DNA from: Galeopsis tetrahit
Lineage: Eukaryota > Streptophyta > Magnoliopsida > Lamiales > Lamiaceae
Direction: 5' to 3'
Length of the DNA: 64,000 bases
NCBI GenBank assembly: GCA_963675135.1
Contig: OY776123.1
Location: forward strand, 17,825,840 to 17,889,839
Every line of letters starts with the position of its first letter. The stretch's first letter is position 1. The position numbers and the translations under genes were made by a program. The notes under the pieces are model-generated. The model was not told where the DNA came from. It searched no databases and worked only from the letters and a program-made list of their open reading frames with translations. Of the stretch, positions 10,301 through 22,892 are shown piece by piece.

Positions 10301-13140
10301 GTGCTATTTGATACTTTTGTTATTATAGTTGTATCAGAAGTGAAATTTCTAACTGTAATTTGTCTAAATTTAACTTTATTATGAGTTTACCTTTTAGGAA
10401 CAAGAGTTGCTAACTCTAAATCGTAATGCTGTTGAATTAATTCTTAATTCTTTTTTAATTCGTCCTTTGTACTTGGCATTTGAGAATGGGTGTTAAGTTT
10501 TGACAAAGACAGTTCTGTATGCGTTGAGGGCTTGAGGCTCGTTGTGTTTTTAGAAAAAGTGCATAGGTATTGGGAAGTGCACATATCAGAAAGACTATTG
10601 CTTGATTATTTGACCACAATGAATATGGGATATATGTGAGACGAAAAAGATCTGGCTTTCCTCATCTATAATCAACAGTTTTGCTCTGTAAGCCTCCAAA
10701 ATATCTACTATAGTATCTGATTCTTTGCTTACCTTCTCTAATATTTGTACTTTGGATATCTTTGTCGTACAATATAGTATGACCTTTCTCTCTCTCTGAT
10801 GTAGAAGATGATCATCTATTAGACTATTATAAACTTGGCAATCAATTTCTCTTTTAAATAAATGCAAGAAATTGTTTTGTCGACAACCACAACTAACTTG
10901 TGTATAGCCCACTTAATTTATCATTTATTTTTATCCAAATTGATTGTATATTCATTTTGGCCGTGTTTGGACATGCTTCAGAACATTCAAATTTTGAAAT
11001 TTTAAGTCCAAAATTCTTGCCTAGACTAGGTTAGGAAGAACTGAATTGTTAGTCCCAAGACCAACAACCTAAAAAACCATAGTCTGTTCTATTTAAATAT
11101 TTAATACCTTTTTACATTCCATCCCCCACCTGCTACTGCAAGAGGATCTCTCTCTCTCGTGAGGCTGATGATGATGGAGCTTGTGATTTGTGGTGACTAG
11201 AGGTTGGTTTTGAGGAGTGTCGAAGGAGGAGGAGGTAGTACAATTGGTGGCTGTGTAGATAGGGTGGTGGAGTGGTGAATTAGCTGTGCGTGGCGGTGGT
11301 GCATGTGTTACATTTGCAGGTGATGGTGATAGGTGGAGTTTGCATTTTAGTATTTTGGTGCTCAAAGACTGTATAGTGGAATTACGTTAGATGACTCTGC
11401 TGGGGGAGCGTTGTTAAGCACAATAGCATTGTTTGTTATTTGGTGTTCACTGTTCAGTTAAAGGCTGCACTTAAGTTCTGCATGGTTGATATACTTTTAG
11501 CCACTTGTTATATGACTATGGCTTTGTTTACATTTTAGCTTTTTCTGCTGAAAACTGATTTTCAGGTTGATGATGTTCTCGAGACAAAACTAGACCGAAA
11601 GTTTCAGCTTGTTGTAGATAAGGGAACACTGGATGCAATTGGGTTGCATCCTGATGGTCCTATCAAGAGGTAAAAATGGCATCTTATATTGGGGGCTTTC
11701 ATCACATTATGCATTTTACGTTTTCCCTTTGTTTGTGAATATGATTTTGTGTATTATTGAATGCTGTTAGTCTCCCCCCATGGGCCCCACCCCACCCTAC
11801 CACAACACAACCACCAGAAAAGTGGTGTGTGTGGGTTATGCATCTGAAGTATAAATTATATACCCTTTGTCCCTCAAAGATAGTCCATTTTTCCATTTTT
11901 GTTTATACCAAAATTATATTCTACTACCCTTGTTAAAAGTGTATAAAATGTCTATCAATTAACAACATTGAATAAGGGTATAATAGGAAGTTCCAACTTC
12001 CAAGTGCATAAAATATATACTCCCTCGTCAGTCGTCCCAGGATTTTCTGCATAGGTAGTGTAGCACACAAATTAAGGAAAATGGCTTTAGTTATGTAAGA
12101 AGCAAATAAAGGAGGGGTATATTGGGTGATTTAGTGAGGTGTAAAGGAGGTTAGGAGGTTAGTGTGGTGTGAGTTAAAATGAGTGGTAATTTTGAAAATA
12201 AAATCTTGTTGTGTGGGTATTAATTTTGCGTGCTATTTCCATATTTGGAGTGCAAATAATCTTGGGACGGACCAAAAAAAAGTGTGCAAATAATTGCGTG
12301 ACGGAGGGAGTATTTCTTAATATGTATGAAAATAAAGGTAGGGTATCTTTGTGGGATGGAGGGGGTATGTTCTAATTTGTACCTCTATAGTCGCAAGTAA
12401 TGCCCACATTTCCAGTCCAAGCATGTCGACCAATTAATAAACGACAAAAACTTGTATGAGGCAGTCTCATACATGAGACAGATTTCCTTTACTATACTAT
12501 TATGCCCCATGGGCATATGGAGCCCCAACTCAATCATGTTTTAAAGGAAATATATCCCAAATACTGAGGTGGAGATCCGTCTAAATGAAGTGAACCTCTT
12601 GGATTTAATATAATGGAGTACATGTTTATTTCAGGATAATGTATTGGGACTCCATATCTGGACTTGTGGCTTCTGGTGGATTATTGGTGAGTATATGTAC
12701 TTTTCACATAATTTCCTTTGTTCTATTTTCTGTCCCTGGGATTCATTGTTCCACTTCTGGTGCAATTGGTACATCTGAAACCACATACTTTATTTGCTTA
12801 TGTAATTCCTGAACATATGTTGCACCTTTTCATACGATTCTAATTGTCTTTAATATGTCTCAAGTTGGATCCCTTTAATGAACATCCGATATGCTGTCTA
12901 TTGTATTTGATGATGAACATGTGCTGTATTGGTATGGTTCAGGTTATTACATCATGCAATAGCACGAAAGATGAGCTGATACAAGAGGTTGAGGCTTTCA
13001 ACCAAAGGAGAAGCGGTCCAGATAGTGCTGTTGATACCACCATACTCCAATACGTGGACCACATTCGCACATATCCAACATTTATGTTTGGAGGATCGGT
13101 TGGATCTCGTGTTGCAACTGTAGCGTTTCAGAGAAAGTGA
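7343..13140 (+). CDS. AR401: AR401/EEF1AKMT2-like protein lysine methyltransferase
   Basis: Seven exons join in frame (7343-7560, 8007-8132, 8797-8997, 10145-10241, 11566-11669, 12635-12686, 12943-13140), all with GT-AG borders, to give 331 residues. The SAM-binding motif I is VLDVGTGNGLLLQEL in exon 3. Motif II/acidic loop is LTGTDYSEGAI in exon 4, and VDKGTLDAIGLHPDG in exon 5 is the post-I region typical of the METTL10/Efm4 family. The N-terminus (MAGIRLPPEDSDV, then an acidic serine-rich stretch) closely resembles Arabidopsis AR401. Known relatives methylate a lysine of elongation factor 1A in the cytosol; that substrate is inferred here. The start at 7343 was chosen from family similarity; an in-frame ATG at 7184 lies in the probable leader. 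Introns 3, 4 and 5 are long, and intron 5 contains nested MITEs. Confidence 0.93.
11861..12367. repeat. Stowaway-like MITE in intron 5 (outer copy)
   Basis: The left end TACCCTTTGTCCCTCAAAG and the right end (reverse complement TACCCCCTCCATCCCACAAAG) are matching inverted ends with TA borders. Another MITE of the same broad type is inserted at 12018-12312. Confidence 0.7.
12018..12312. repeat. Stowaway-like MITE nested in the previous MITE
   Basis: It starts TACTCCCTCGTCAGTCG and ends GACGGAGGGAGTA, with TA at both edges. It is about 295 bp and lies wholly inside the outer MITE, so it inserted later. Both are spliced out with intron 5. Confidence 0.75.
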
Positions 13141-14234
13141 TTTGTCTGACAATGTTTTCAGGAGATTATGTAAATTTTGCATGATCTTGGAATTTGTCTG
13201 ACTAATGTGTGGTATTGATTTGCCGAAATTTGCAAATTCGTTATCTGTGGAAAATTAATTTGTTTTGGGAGGGGAGGGGGAAGGGGCTACAGGTTTGTTT
13301 GTTTTTTTAGTAATTAATTAACGTTGAAGTAGTAGCATATGATAGAAAGCAGTGAAGAAGGTTTCTTCTGTATCCAGATTTAACAGACGCTTATTTTCTT
13401 GTTCTACTTTGAACATTTAAATGTCATTGAATTGGCACATTGCTTGTGTTAAGTGATATCAGAACAATGTGGAGAAAATGTGTAGTTTAGTGATATAATG
13501 ACGCTTAAAATATTTTCATATTGCAAAAAATTAAGATCTTTACAAATTCGTGTTTGAGGAAATTTATGTACTTTGATATATTTAACCATGAAAATGATAT
13601 AAATATGAAATGTTTTAATTTTATCATCGAAACAATATTTTATCAGTACACATTAGTCTCTAGTAGAGTTGTTATTCGAAGTCGAGCCGAGTACTTGATG
13701 TTCGAGTTTGGCTTGGCTTGATAACATTGACGAGCTAAGAAACGAGATCGGCTTGACTCGTTAAAGAGTCCAACGAGTTTAATGGAATTAAATAAAAATA
13801 AAAATTAGACATCGATCCTAACAAATCGAGCTCGGGTCGATTCGTTAATAAATAGAGTATCTAACGAGTTTGAGCTCAACTCATTTAACGAATGAGTCGA
13901 GTCGAGCTGAGCCACGAGCAGCTCGGTTTGTTTAACGGCTCTAGTCTCTAGCTAACTTAACAAGGGCCTTAAAATTGATCGTGCTAGCTTTTAATATTTG
14001 CTCAATTTGGTGTATAACATATACAGTACATGTATATATTGGATAATGAATCATCAATTGACAAAATATAAACCGCAACACCAATGGTTCGGACCAAGAA
14101 TTTATGCGTTTACAAAAATGATGTAAATGAATTCTCTAAAAAAATTGCAATCAATAAACTATAGTTGATCATATTGTGAAAGTTTATTGATTACTTGTGT
14201 TGCGTGAGCCCAAGGTAGGGGATAAAGAGGATTT
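13141..14234. other. 3' flank and spacer without a gene
   Basis: The first few hundred bases are probably the 3' untranslated region of the methyltransferase. At about 13665-13945 there is a stretch rich in short GAGC/CTCG words (for example CGAGTCGAGCTGAGCC), which looks like a decayed dispersed repeat. No open frame of note. Confidence 0.5.
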
Positions 14235-14242
14235 CTGAGATG

Positions 14243-14855
14243 CAAGGATGAAAATATCGGTATCGGTGAAAATATTGAGACCTTAAATTTGTGAAAATAT
14301 CGATGGATATATCGATATCGAATATCGATATAGGTAAATTTTAAAAATTATAAAAATTTAATAACAAACCTTTAATACATAAAATTAACAAAACAATTTG
14401 AATACATTTTGACAAAGTGGGATAGCTCAAGTGGTTAGAGCACCACTACCTAGGCCACAGGTCCTGGGTTCGAGTCATGGGGAGGGGAAAAAAGGGATGG
14501 GGTATTTAACTTGTAATCAAAAAAATAAAAATTTGAATACATTTTATATCAATGATAAATTTATATAAAATATAATATACAATGTTATTCCATATGATAT
14601 TTATCGATATTTTTCGAAATTTATCGACATGTTCTTGATATTTTTCGATATTCTCTCGATATTTTTTGATATTCTCTCGATATTTTACCGATATTAGGCT
14701 CGATATTGTTATTGTCTACCGATATTTATCGATATTTTTTATTTTTTTACAAATATTGTGAAAATATCGGTTCTTCCTAATATCGATATCGATGACCACG
14801 AAAAATGGATATATCGAGAATATATCGGTGATATTTCTGGGTATTTTCATCCATG
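14243..14855. mobile_element. hAT-type MITE A, carrying a SINE
   Basis: The element starts CAAGGATGAAAATATCGG and ends with the reverse complement of CATGGATGAAAATAC. It is flanked on both sides by the 8-bp duplication CTGAGATG (14235-14242 and 14856-14863), the size used by hAT transposases. The body is packed with ATCGATAT words, which may be subterminal transposase sites. It is 613 bp only because a SINE of about 119 bp plus its duplication sits inside; without that it is near 478 bp, close to copy B. No coding capacity. Confidence 0.88.
14411..14529 (+). mobile_element. tRNA-derived SINE inside MITE A
   Basis: The start reads like the 5' half of a tRNA with an A box (TAGCTCAAGTGG) and a B box (GGTTCGAGTC), the internal RNA polymerase III promoter. 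It continues with a short unrelated body and an A-rich tail (AAAAAAATAAAA). AATTTGAATACATTTT is duplicated on both sides (14395-14410 and 14530-14545). Copy B of the MITE has that word only once (16386-16401), giving a direct empty-site proof. It is not a functional tRNA gene because the acceptor stem is not formed. Confidence 0.88.
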
Positions 14856-15039
14856 CTGAGATGAACGGTTACTGATTACCTCTAGAGCCAAATTCAGGGT
14901 TTTCTGATAGGAATGGTTTCCGAGAAAAGAGTGATTTTGTTTCTATAATTCTCGATTCAATTTTGCACAAATTCTACGTGATATCTAGTGCAATTGAGAG
15001 CTATTCTACTATGGATTGACTGATTGATTCTACGAAGGA

Positions 15040-17107
15040 GGTATGGGTAATCAACTAAACGAAGCTTGACCAACGTTAGATGGTGTTAACTTTGGGTCAG
15101 GATCTGAAGCAAAATCTAGAAGTGGTGCATTGGCTAAGCCGTCGTTAATTGATGTTAGCTCTGGATTGGGATCGGGAGAAAAATTTGGAAGTGGTGCGTT
15201 GGATTTAGAGTTATCTTTTGGATCGATGATGAATGTTCTTCGAGCATCAGTCGCACATGAAAGGGATCCGTTTTTTCTTCATGGTGCTGATCATCCTGGC
15301 TTGGTGCTTGTTCTGAATCCATTAACAGGAAGAGGTAACTTCTTACCTTGGCGTAGGTCTATGATTATAGCTTTAGAAGCTAAGAATAAGATCCAGATTG
15401 TTGATGGCACAATAGTTAAACCAGAAACAACTAGTGATTCGTATGTAGTATGGAGAAAGGTAGATAGAGCAGTGCTGTCATGGATACTAAATTCCTTAGT
15501 GAAAGAGTTCAGTGAAATTTTTGTGTACGCAACCTCTGCTAAGCAAGTTTGGAATGGTTTTAGTAGTCAGTATGGTGAGAGTAATTGACCTATGAAATAT
15601 AAAATCAAGAGAGAAATTGCAGCATGTACTCAAGGGAATGACAATGTGGCAGTTTATTTCAACAAATTAACGAAACTATGGGATGAATTGGCATGTGTAG
15701 CTCCTCTAAGAGTGGCAAAAGGGGAACTAGAAGGGGAACTAGGAACAATTGCTAGCTAAAGACTAATGGATGATAGAGTTTTTCAATTTCTCATGGGCCT
15801 TAATGATAGTTATGATAGCATGAAGAATTAGATTATTTTAATGGATCCTTTGCCGCCAACGATCGAAAAAGTGTTTAACATGATACGACTGAAAGACAAA
15901 GATCCGTAGCTATGACAGTAAAGACTTTCAATATACCAAATATCGTTAAGACGAGTTTTCAGCAGAATAAAGGTAAACCTAGTCAAATGAGAACTTCTAA
16001 AGAAGAGAGAGCAAGGCTTAGTTGTGATCATTGTGGAGGCACAAAAGACATGAAATGGATACTTATTTCAAGTTGCATGTAACACCTGATTGGTACAAAG
16101 AGCTGAAAGGGACCACGATCTTATGCTGATATGATTGAGCACTATAGTGAAGGGCAGCAGAGGGACACAGTTGCTGATGAAAAGAGCTCTGGATTTGGTT
16201 CTTTTGACCTGAATTTGATGATGAAACAACTTAAAGAAGTCACCAGCAAGGATGAAAATATCGGTATCGGTGGAAATATTGAGACCTTAAATTTGTGAAA
16301 ATAACGATGAATATATCGATATCAGTAAATTTTAAAAATTATAAAAATTTAATAACAAACCTTTAATACATAAAATTAACAAAACAATTTGAATACATTT
16401 TATATCAGTGATAAATTTATATAAAATATAATATACAATGTTATTCCACATGATATTTATCGATATTTTTCAAAATTTATCGACATTTTCTCGATATTTT
16501 TCGATATTTTTTAATTTTCTCTCGATATTTTACTGATATTAGGCTCGATATTGTTATTGTCTACCGATATTCATCGATATTTTTTATTTTTTTACAAATA
16601 TTGTGGAAATATCGGTTCTTCCTAATATCGATATCGATGACCACGAAAAATTGATATATCGAGGATATATCGAGGATATATCGGTGATATTTCCGGATAT
16701 TTTCATCCATGGCCACCAGGTACATAAAGGGAAAATGAAAAACAAATGAGTTTACTCAGTTTACCAGATTTGCCGGTACTTCTACTGTTACTCCTTTACA
16801 TTATGTATTTTCTCTATTAAATGGTGATCATAGAGGGAAATAGATAATTGATACGGGGGCCAGTAAACATATGTGCATTGAGTCACACATCATGCATAAT
16901 GTTAGATTACTTAAACACAAGATTGTTATATGTTTGCCCAATGGATATACCTAAAATGTGACTTATGTAGGAGAAGTGTTCTTGTCATCAGACATAATTT
17001 TGAAGGATGTTTTGTATATGCCTACTTTCAAGTACAACTTGTTGTCGGTGAATCAGTTGTGTAAGACATCAGGCTTGAAATGTGTTTTTTCAGGACCCTC
17101 AGAATGA
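15040..17107 (+). pseudogene. Decayed copia gag-protease (second copia element)
   Basis: About 15310-15590 encodes a copia Gag N-terminus (NFLPWRRSMIIALEAKNKI, then YVVWRKVDRAVLSWI). A single in-frame TGA at 15586 is followed by recognisable UBN2 sequence (VYFNKLTKLWDEL). Further on are Gag remnants (FLMGLNDSYD), a partial zinc knuckle (CDHCGG) and, after the hAT MITE, the protease site IDTGASKHM at about 16845 and DVLYMPTFKYNLLSV. The reading stops where the CACTAC inverted repeat begins at 17108. No LTR was found. It is an old, broken fragment unrelated in sequence to the element at 164-3593. Confidence 0.85.
16247..16711. mobile_element. hAT-type MITE B, inserted in copia gag
   Basis: This 465-bp element has the same ends as copy A (CAAGGATGAAAATATCGG and the inverse of CATGGATGAAAATATC) and the same ATCGATAT-rich body, but lacks the SINE. 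The flanks GTCACCAG (16239-16246) and GCCACCAG (16712-16719) are an 8-bp duplication with one mismatch. Removing the element and one flank rejoins the copia reading frame, so it inserted after the retrotransposon. Confidence 0.87.
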
Positions 17108-17345
17108 CACTACAAAAAAATCCTGATTTTGATACCGAAATTTTGAGACGGACACCTAATCCGTCTCTAATAGATACGAATTTGTTAAAAAATCGAGATT
17201 TGAAACCGAAAATAAAACCGTCTCTCATTATAAACAGATTAGATACGACTTTTAGTTTCGAAAGTTTTAGATACAGATTAGTTACGTGACTACGAGACAA
17301 GGTGGTACACGAAATTTGCGATACAAAATCTAACCATCTCTAATC
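17108..17345 (+). repeat. Left long terminal inverted repeat of the 19.6-kb block
   Basis: Starts CACTACAAAAAAATCCTG and includes ATTTTGAGACGGACACC and the word TTTCGAAAGTTTTAGATAC. The same words occur inverted at 36361-36663. The right copy contains one extra repeat of the TTTCGAAAGTTTTAGATACG unit. Confidence 0.85.
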
Positions 17346-17428
17346 TGTATCTAATTAGTCAAATGATAAAATTAAATAAAAATAAATAAATCAAAACATT
17401 TTTAATTTAATTATTATTTACTATTTAA

Positions 17429-17560
17429 TACTCCCTCCGTCCCAAAGGAACTTGCACCCTTGGAATGGCACACATTTTAAGAAATGTGTAAGAAGAAAAG
17501 GTGTAATGAGTGATGTTTTGAGGGGTAGTTTTGTAAACTTTTATAAATAAAGTAGGGGCA
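17429..17560 (+). repeat. Left half of a split Stowaway-like MITE
   Basis: Begins TACTCCCTCCGTCCCAAAGG followed by AACTTGCACCC, a standard Stowaway end, but no matching right end follows nearby. The matching end (GTGGGACGGAGGGAGTA) occurs 14 kb away at 31675. The two halves would make one MITE of about 0.4 kb, split by the Mutator-like element. Confidence 0.6.
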
Positions 17561-18214
17561 ATAACACTATAGGTCATTTCACCTAGTGTTTTAACAAAAA
17601 AAAACACTCTTCCATGTAATTACAGAAAACTTCATATCTATAATTAATATTACGCTATTGCCCCTGTAATGTAATTAGTATTCTACATTTATTACCCAAC
17701 TACAAATCTTGGCCGAATTTAAAATTTTATAATTAAACATCGGTAAACGCGCTGAAAATGGATACAAACATACCATATTTCGGACACCTTCCATTTCGAA
17801 AGCATCAAAACCTAAAATTCCACCTTCTCTCTTTTTCCACACTGCACATTGATCGGAGCGTTTTCCACCGGCTGCATCCCAAGAAATTTCCACGACCTGC
17901 ATCAAAGGTATGTAGTTATTCTTTTGATTCTAGTGTATATTGCATGTATATTCAAAGTAAAAAACCGTGATTTCGAGTAATGAAAATAGATTTGTTTTGA
18001 AAACCACTTGCATAGTTGCAGATTTCCGATTTGGGTTTGTAACGAGTAAAGCATGATTGTCGTAGTGAAAATTTTTTATTTCGTTTAATGTTATGATTAT
18101 GTTTTCCGAATTTCATTTTAGTTGCGTTTGTTCAAGACTGTAAATTTCTGATTCACATAATCTCACCATTTTTTTTTATTATTATTTTTTGGAAATGTTC
18201 TTTTATATACAGGT

Positions 18215-21200
18215 ATGACTAGGGACAAGGGGAAAGGATTCCGAATAGATGAAGAAGATATGCCAAAAAAAGGGAAGAGAAATAGAAGTAGACAAATACG
18301 AGTGTCATTGAGGACTAACAGAGGTACTTCGAAAACATTCTTTACTGATTTCTGTTTAAATGAAGATTTAATAGCATTTATTATTAAAAAAATGTAAGAT
18401 GGATGTATGTTAGCATAATCTGTGGTGTATTATGCATGTCTGATTTCTATCTTAAAAAAATGTCATTACCAGTAGAGATTGTTTAATTTGGCCATTGGAA
18501 CAGAGGATTTCGAAAAAATCTATATCCATATGAAAGTGGTGTTGATTTTGGATGGAGATCTGATGTACATACTGCATGTACTATGTTATATAGCTGCAGG
18601 TGCATGACCGGATTGCATTGTGCAATACTGGACCACATTATTTATCAATATGTGCGACTGATATTGCATATATTCCGGTTTTGGTAGATCATACTCATGT
18701 ATTATGGGTGTATGTTAGCATATCTGTGGTGTAGCTAACACAAAAATTGTATTTTTGGGTAGAGAACTTAATAATGTATGAAAAATCTAATTAACTGCAG
18801 TTGATGAGATTAATTTATAACTTGTTACCACACAATTTGGCAGGTTTCGGAGTAAAAGACGATCGATTAGATAAAATGGGGGTAAAACATAAAGGTCTGA
18901 AACATTTTATATTAAAACACTTTTTAGTTATTAATGATGAATGTATATTTATATATTTTGACTGTATTCAGGGAAGCGTGTAGTAGGATATGTTGTTGTC
19001 CCGTCAGATTCGGGTAAAAATTTAATTACATAATACAATTCTGTTGTTTACAATGACATTATAATGCTAATATGTTTTATTTCACTCATACAGATTTTGA
19101 ATCAAGTAAACAGAGTAGTGGTTCTTCAGATGAACATATATAAGGTAATAATTATCAAATTAATAATACTGGGGTTACTGGTTGTTTCTATTATATGAAT
19201 ATTTATTAACTTTTAAGTGTGTTCATTGATGTACACAGCAAGTGAAGGAGAAGAATATGAGAGAGGGAGAAAGGATATGAAGCACAAGCGTCTAAGGGCC
19301 AAGAACAGATTTGGTTTATATCTTATTTCTAATAATATTAATAGCTGATAATATATTGTATACTGAATTTTCACATGTTGTATTTTCTGCTAAACAGAAG
19401 GTGTACAAATTGACAGAAAGCAGAGTTATTATAGGTCGAACATTAGAACAACTTTTACTGAGTTGCAGCCGGTACGGTTTACCGAACAACATTTTAAGGA
19501 GTTGAGGAAAACTCACTTCTATCTGCTATTAATCTCGTTTCTACGCAATGGAAGTGAATCAATGTTTAACAGCTGCATGAAAATTGAAGATGATATAAGA
19601 GACATAGCACGAATGTTTGATGAAGAGTCAGAGTGCTTCATTGTCGGTTCAAAAGAGCTAAAAATTACAAGAGAAGATGCAGAACTTGTATTTGGAATAG
19701 TATCAGGTGAGGAGAAGATAAGTTTGAGAGGCGGTAAGTACACCCATCCAGAGTGGATCCGAAAGTGTTTTAGGGAAGAACTTGTAATGAAACCGCCAAA
19801 CTTCCCTTTGTACATGCCTGATTTCCTGAATAAGATTGAGGAAATGGTTGAACTAACATATACTGAATCTATACAGGATATATGTAGACTTCTATGTTGC
19901 TACGTCTTGGGAGGTATACTTTGCCCTGTAAGGAGTGGGGCCTTATCTTGGTATATGACGTCGTATTTGGAAGATTTCAATGAAATGTGCAAATACGACT
20001 GGTCTGCATACTTTGTTGTGAATTTGATTAATAGTTTAAAGAGAAACAGGGATATGAAAGTTGGTGGATGTGCAATGCTTTTGCCTGTAAGTGAATTTAA
20101 ACAACTATAAACTCTGGTATGATATTTTATTTCTTGCTGATGAATGTTTATCTTGATGCAATATCAGTACTGGTTGTGCGAACACACATCGCTTGTTCAT
20201 CCGGTGGACAGGAAGGCTTTTCCAAGGTTTTTAAAGTGGGATCTGAATAAGTTAAATGGGGCTATATTCAATGGACGGTTGCATAGGTACACAAAGGTAT
20301 AGAAAACTACTAATTTATGAACGAGAGTTATTGTATTTTATCTAATGAATCTGAATGAGATTAATACGTGTGATATGCAAATATCTTTGCAGGTGTACCC
20401 TGAAAAGTTAACTGCAGAATCGTGGGAAGTGGTACAATATGACGCACTCGCAGCAGTCAGAGCGACGAAGGATAGCCCACCCGTTGAGAGTAATGCAGGG
20501 AATATGACAGATGCTCCGGGGATCTCAAGTGGAGCTGCAGCTGGACAGACAAACTCGGAGTCGGTTGAAAGGGGGAAAACATTTGTTGATGAGTCATCTG
20601 TACGTAGGTTTGAAGTTGGTTCTTCATCAAAGGGTGATGTAGCAAAATTTGACAAGGGGCCTTCATTCGACTTGGGTTTTGATAGTTCAATGAGAGATGC
20701 AAATGATTTCGAGGACACAGTGATGAAAGTTTGCAGTGATTTGAACAAGACTATCTTGGACAGTGGTAATACTCAGGATGGGTCTGTGGCAGTGGACATA
20801 TGACATAACGAGGAGGGGAATTTGAATGTTGATTCTGCAAGAAAAGGTGAGAAGGATGACGGTGGCCGTAGAATTGAGATAGAGGATATGCGTCTTGAAA
20901 TTAAATTATTGAAAGAACAGATGCAGAATGAGCGAGTTCGTAATCAACTAGAAATACTTCAGAAAACTGATATTATAAATCATCTTGAATCTGAGATTGC
21001 GCTGCTGAGAAGAGAGGTAGAGATGGTTAGAGGACCAACCCCGACCCAACTGTTTGAAGATGAGACAATAATCAAACAAATAGATGAAATTGAAAAACAA
21101 GCGGTAGAGAGATTTTCTGCGGGGAAGGCTGTGTATGATAAGGTTTTGAAAATTGTTTCGAAGGAGGGATCTTGTAGGGGGAAGGATACAGTTGAAGCAA

Positions 21201-22892
21201 ATACGACAGATGTTGGAGTACAAAGAATGACTGAGAATGTGGATGTTAATGCCGCTGTTATGGCAGATGTAATTGCTATGGATGACAATGCTTCTAAGGG
21301 AAAGATAGCTTCAGCTAGTGCTCATGTATTAGGTTCGAACTCAAGCGAAAATACTGAGCCTACAACAGTTGGTGCGGAACCTGTGAGTATTAGAAAGCCA
21401 TTATCAAATATTGAAATACCTGATGTGTCCTCCCCCCCTGATGATAATGGGAACGCAGTGAAAAGCCATCCAACGTCAAAAGTTAAGGTTGAGAATGAGG
21501 AGAGTGAGACGCACTTCATTAGTTCGATGGCTGCACGTGTGAAGGGCCGGACAAGGACATTAAGCAGGAAACCAGTTCAGATGTCTCCACAGCCTCTTAC
21601 TCAAGATCTGATGAAAGTACATGAAATAGATGACAGTGATGGAGATGATGCAACAGCTGCTGCAGAAAAGAATAAAGTTAAACGGTCTGTGAAGAACCCT
21701 TTTGATAATCGTCTTGGAACAGTTAAAAATTGTCCACGTGAATTGAAAGATGGTATTTATAAGAAGTTCGTTGAACATGGAGACAGGTAAATTGTTGTAT
21801 CCAATTTATATTCATTTGTGAAATTTATGTTGGTAGCAAATATCAAATATTTTTCGCTTATTATCTGAAAATAAAGAAATTTTAAAAATGCAGTCACCTA
21901 GTTTACATTGGGAATGGTCCGTTGACGCATGTTACAGTTGGGATGCTAATCAGCTTGCTGAACAATCGATGTCTGGACAACGAGGTATAAATATATTATA
22001 CTATATTTTGCTATGTATTAGAACTCGTATTTAACTTAACATCTGTACTGCTACATGCCTAATGTAATAGGTAATCGATGCTTGGTCCGAACTAATTCGT
22101 TTGAGGCTATTCCAGACACACCCTAGTGCTAGAAAAGTGATGACTTTTACGTCATCATGCTGGGTAATATATGACAAACATGTTTAATTTGTATAAATTT
22201 AGATTGCATTGAATATTATACTAATGTGCGTTGACGTGCAAATTGTTACATTTAAGGTTCTGATCCAAAAGAGGGAAATCTCTAAACAAAAGATATTTGG
22301 GGTGCTAATTGAACGTCCATTGGAAGATGCCGTCGATAAAGATTTTCTCCTATTTCCTGTTAACATAACGGAGAGTGGAGCAAGAACACGCTCAAACGTA
22401 ACCGGACATTGGACTTTGTTGAAGCTTGATATTAAGAAGAATCAATGGACATTCTTCAATTCACTACGCCCTAGGACAGCCGACTCCAATGATCCATATC
22501 TATAAAATGCTATGCTTGTGGTAAGTCAATGTCCTTGTTTTTATATATATGTAAGAAAATTGAGATCATTTATTTTATTGTTTTTTCTATAAGATTACAC
22601 TAATTCATCAAAAATAATGTATACAAATTAGGTTAAATACGTTGATGCGAAGCTGAAGCACGTTTTGAGAAAAAGAGCACCACATCACCCATTCCTAAAG
22701 CGATCGTTGACCAAACCAATAGAATCAAATATTATGCAGCAAGTTGAAGGGTCCCTTGATTGTGGTGTGATTGTATGTTCTCTCATTGAGTCTTTCCATA
22801 GAGGGGTGTATAACAATTCTGCTATCTTTGATGGAGGAAGAGCAAGTGAAATGCGTGTTAGAATTGCAGGTGCATTTGAAGATCCGTTTTGA
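18215..22892 (+). pseudogene. Ulp1-type (Kaonashi-like) cysteine protease gene, broken
   Basis: Supported exons are 18215-18323 (basic N-terminus MTRDKGKGFRIDEED), small exons at about 18844-18894 and 18972-19013, about 19401-20086 (a DUF1985-like helical region), 20168-20296, 20393-21786 (acidic linker and coiled coil), 21894-21984, 22071-22163, 22257-22520 and 22632-22892. The C-terminal C48 protease domain shows GHWTLLKLDIKKNQWTFF with the catalytic His (22407), Asn in place of the usual Asp in FFNSL, the oxyanion Gln in MQQVEG and the catalytic Cys in SLDCGVIVC (22761). A TGA at 20801-20803 and a TAA at 22503-22505 break otherwise continuous exons, so a full protease cannot be made. A leader exon probably ends at 17909. 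The family cleaves SUMO-like proteins in the nucleus; the target here is unknown. Confidence 0.8.

Noticed and set aside
11093..11365. A minus-strand protein rich in His/Pro/Ser in intron 4
   Set aside because: It is low complexity, lacks homology and lies within an intron of the methyltransferase.
14421..14490. A functional tRNA gene
   Set aside because: A and B boxes are present but the acceptor stem cannot pair, and the unit has an A-rich tail and a 16-bp target duplication, so it is a SINE.
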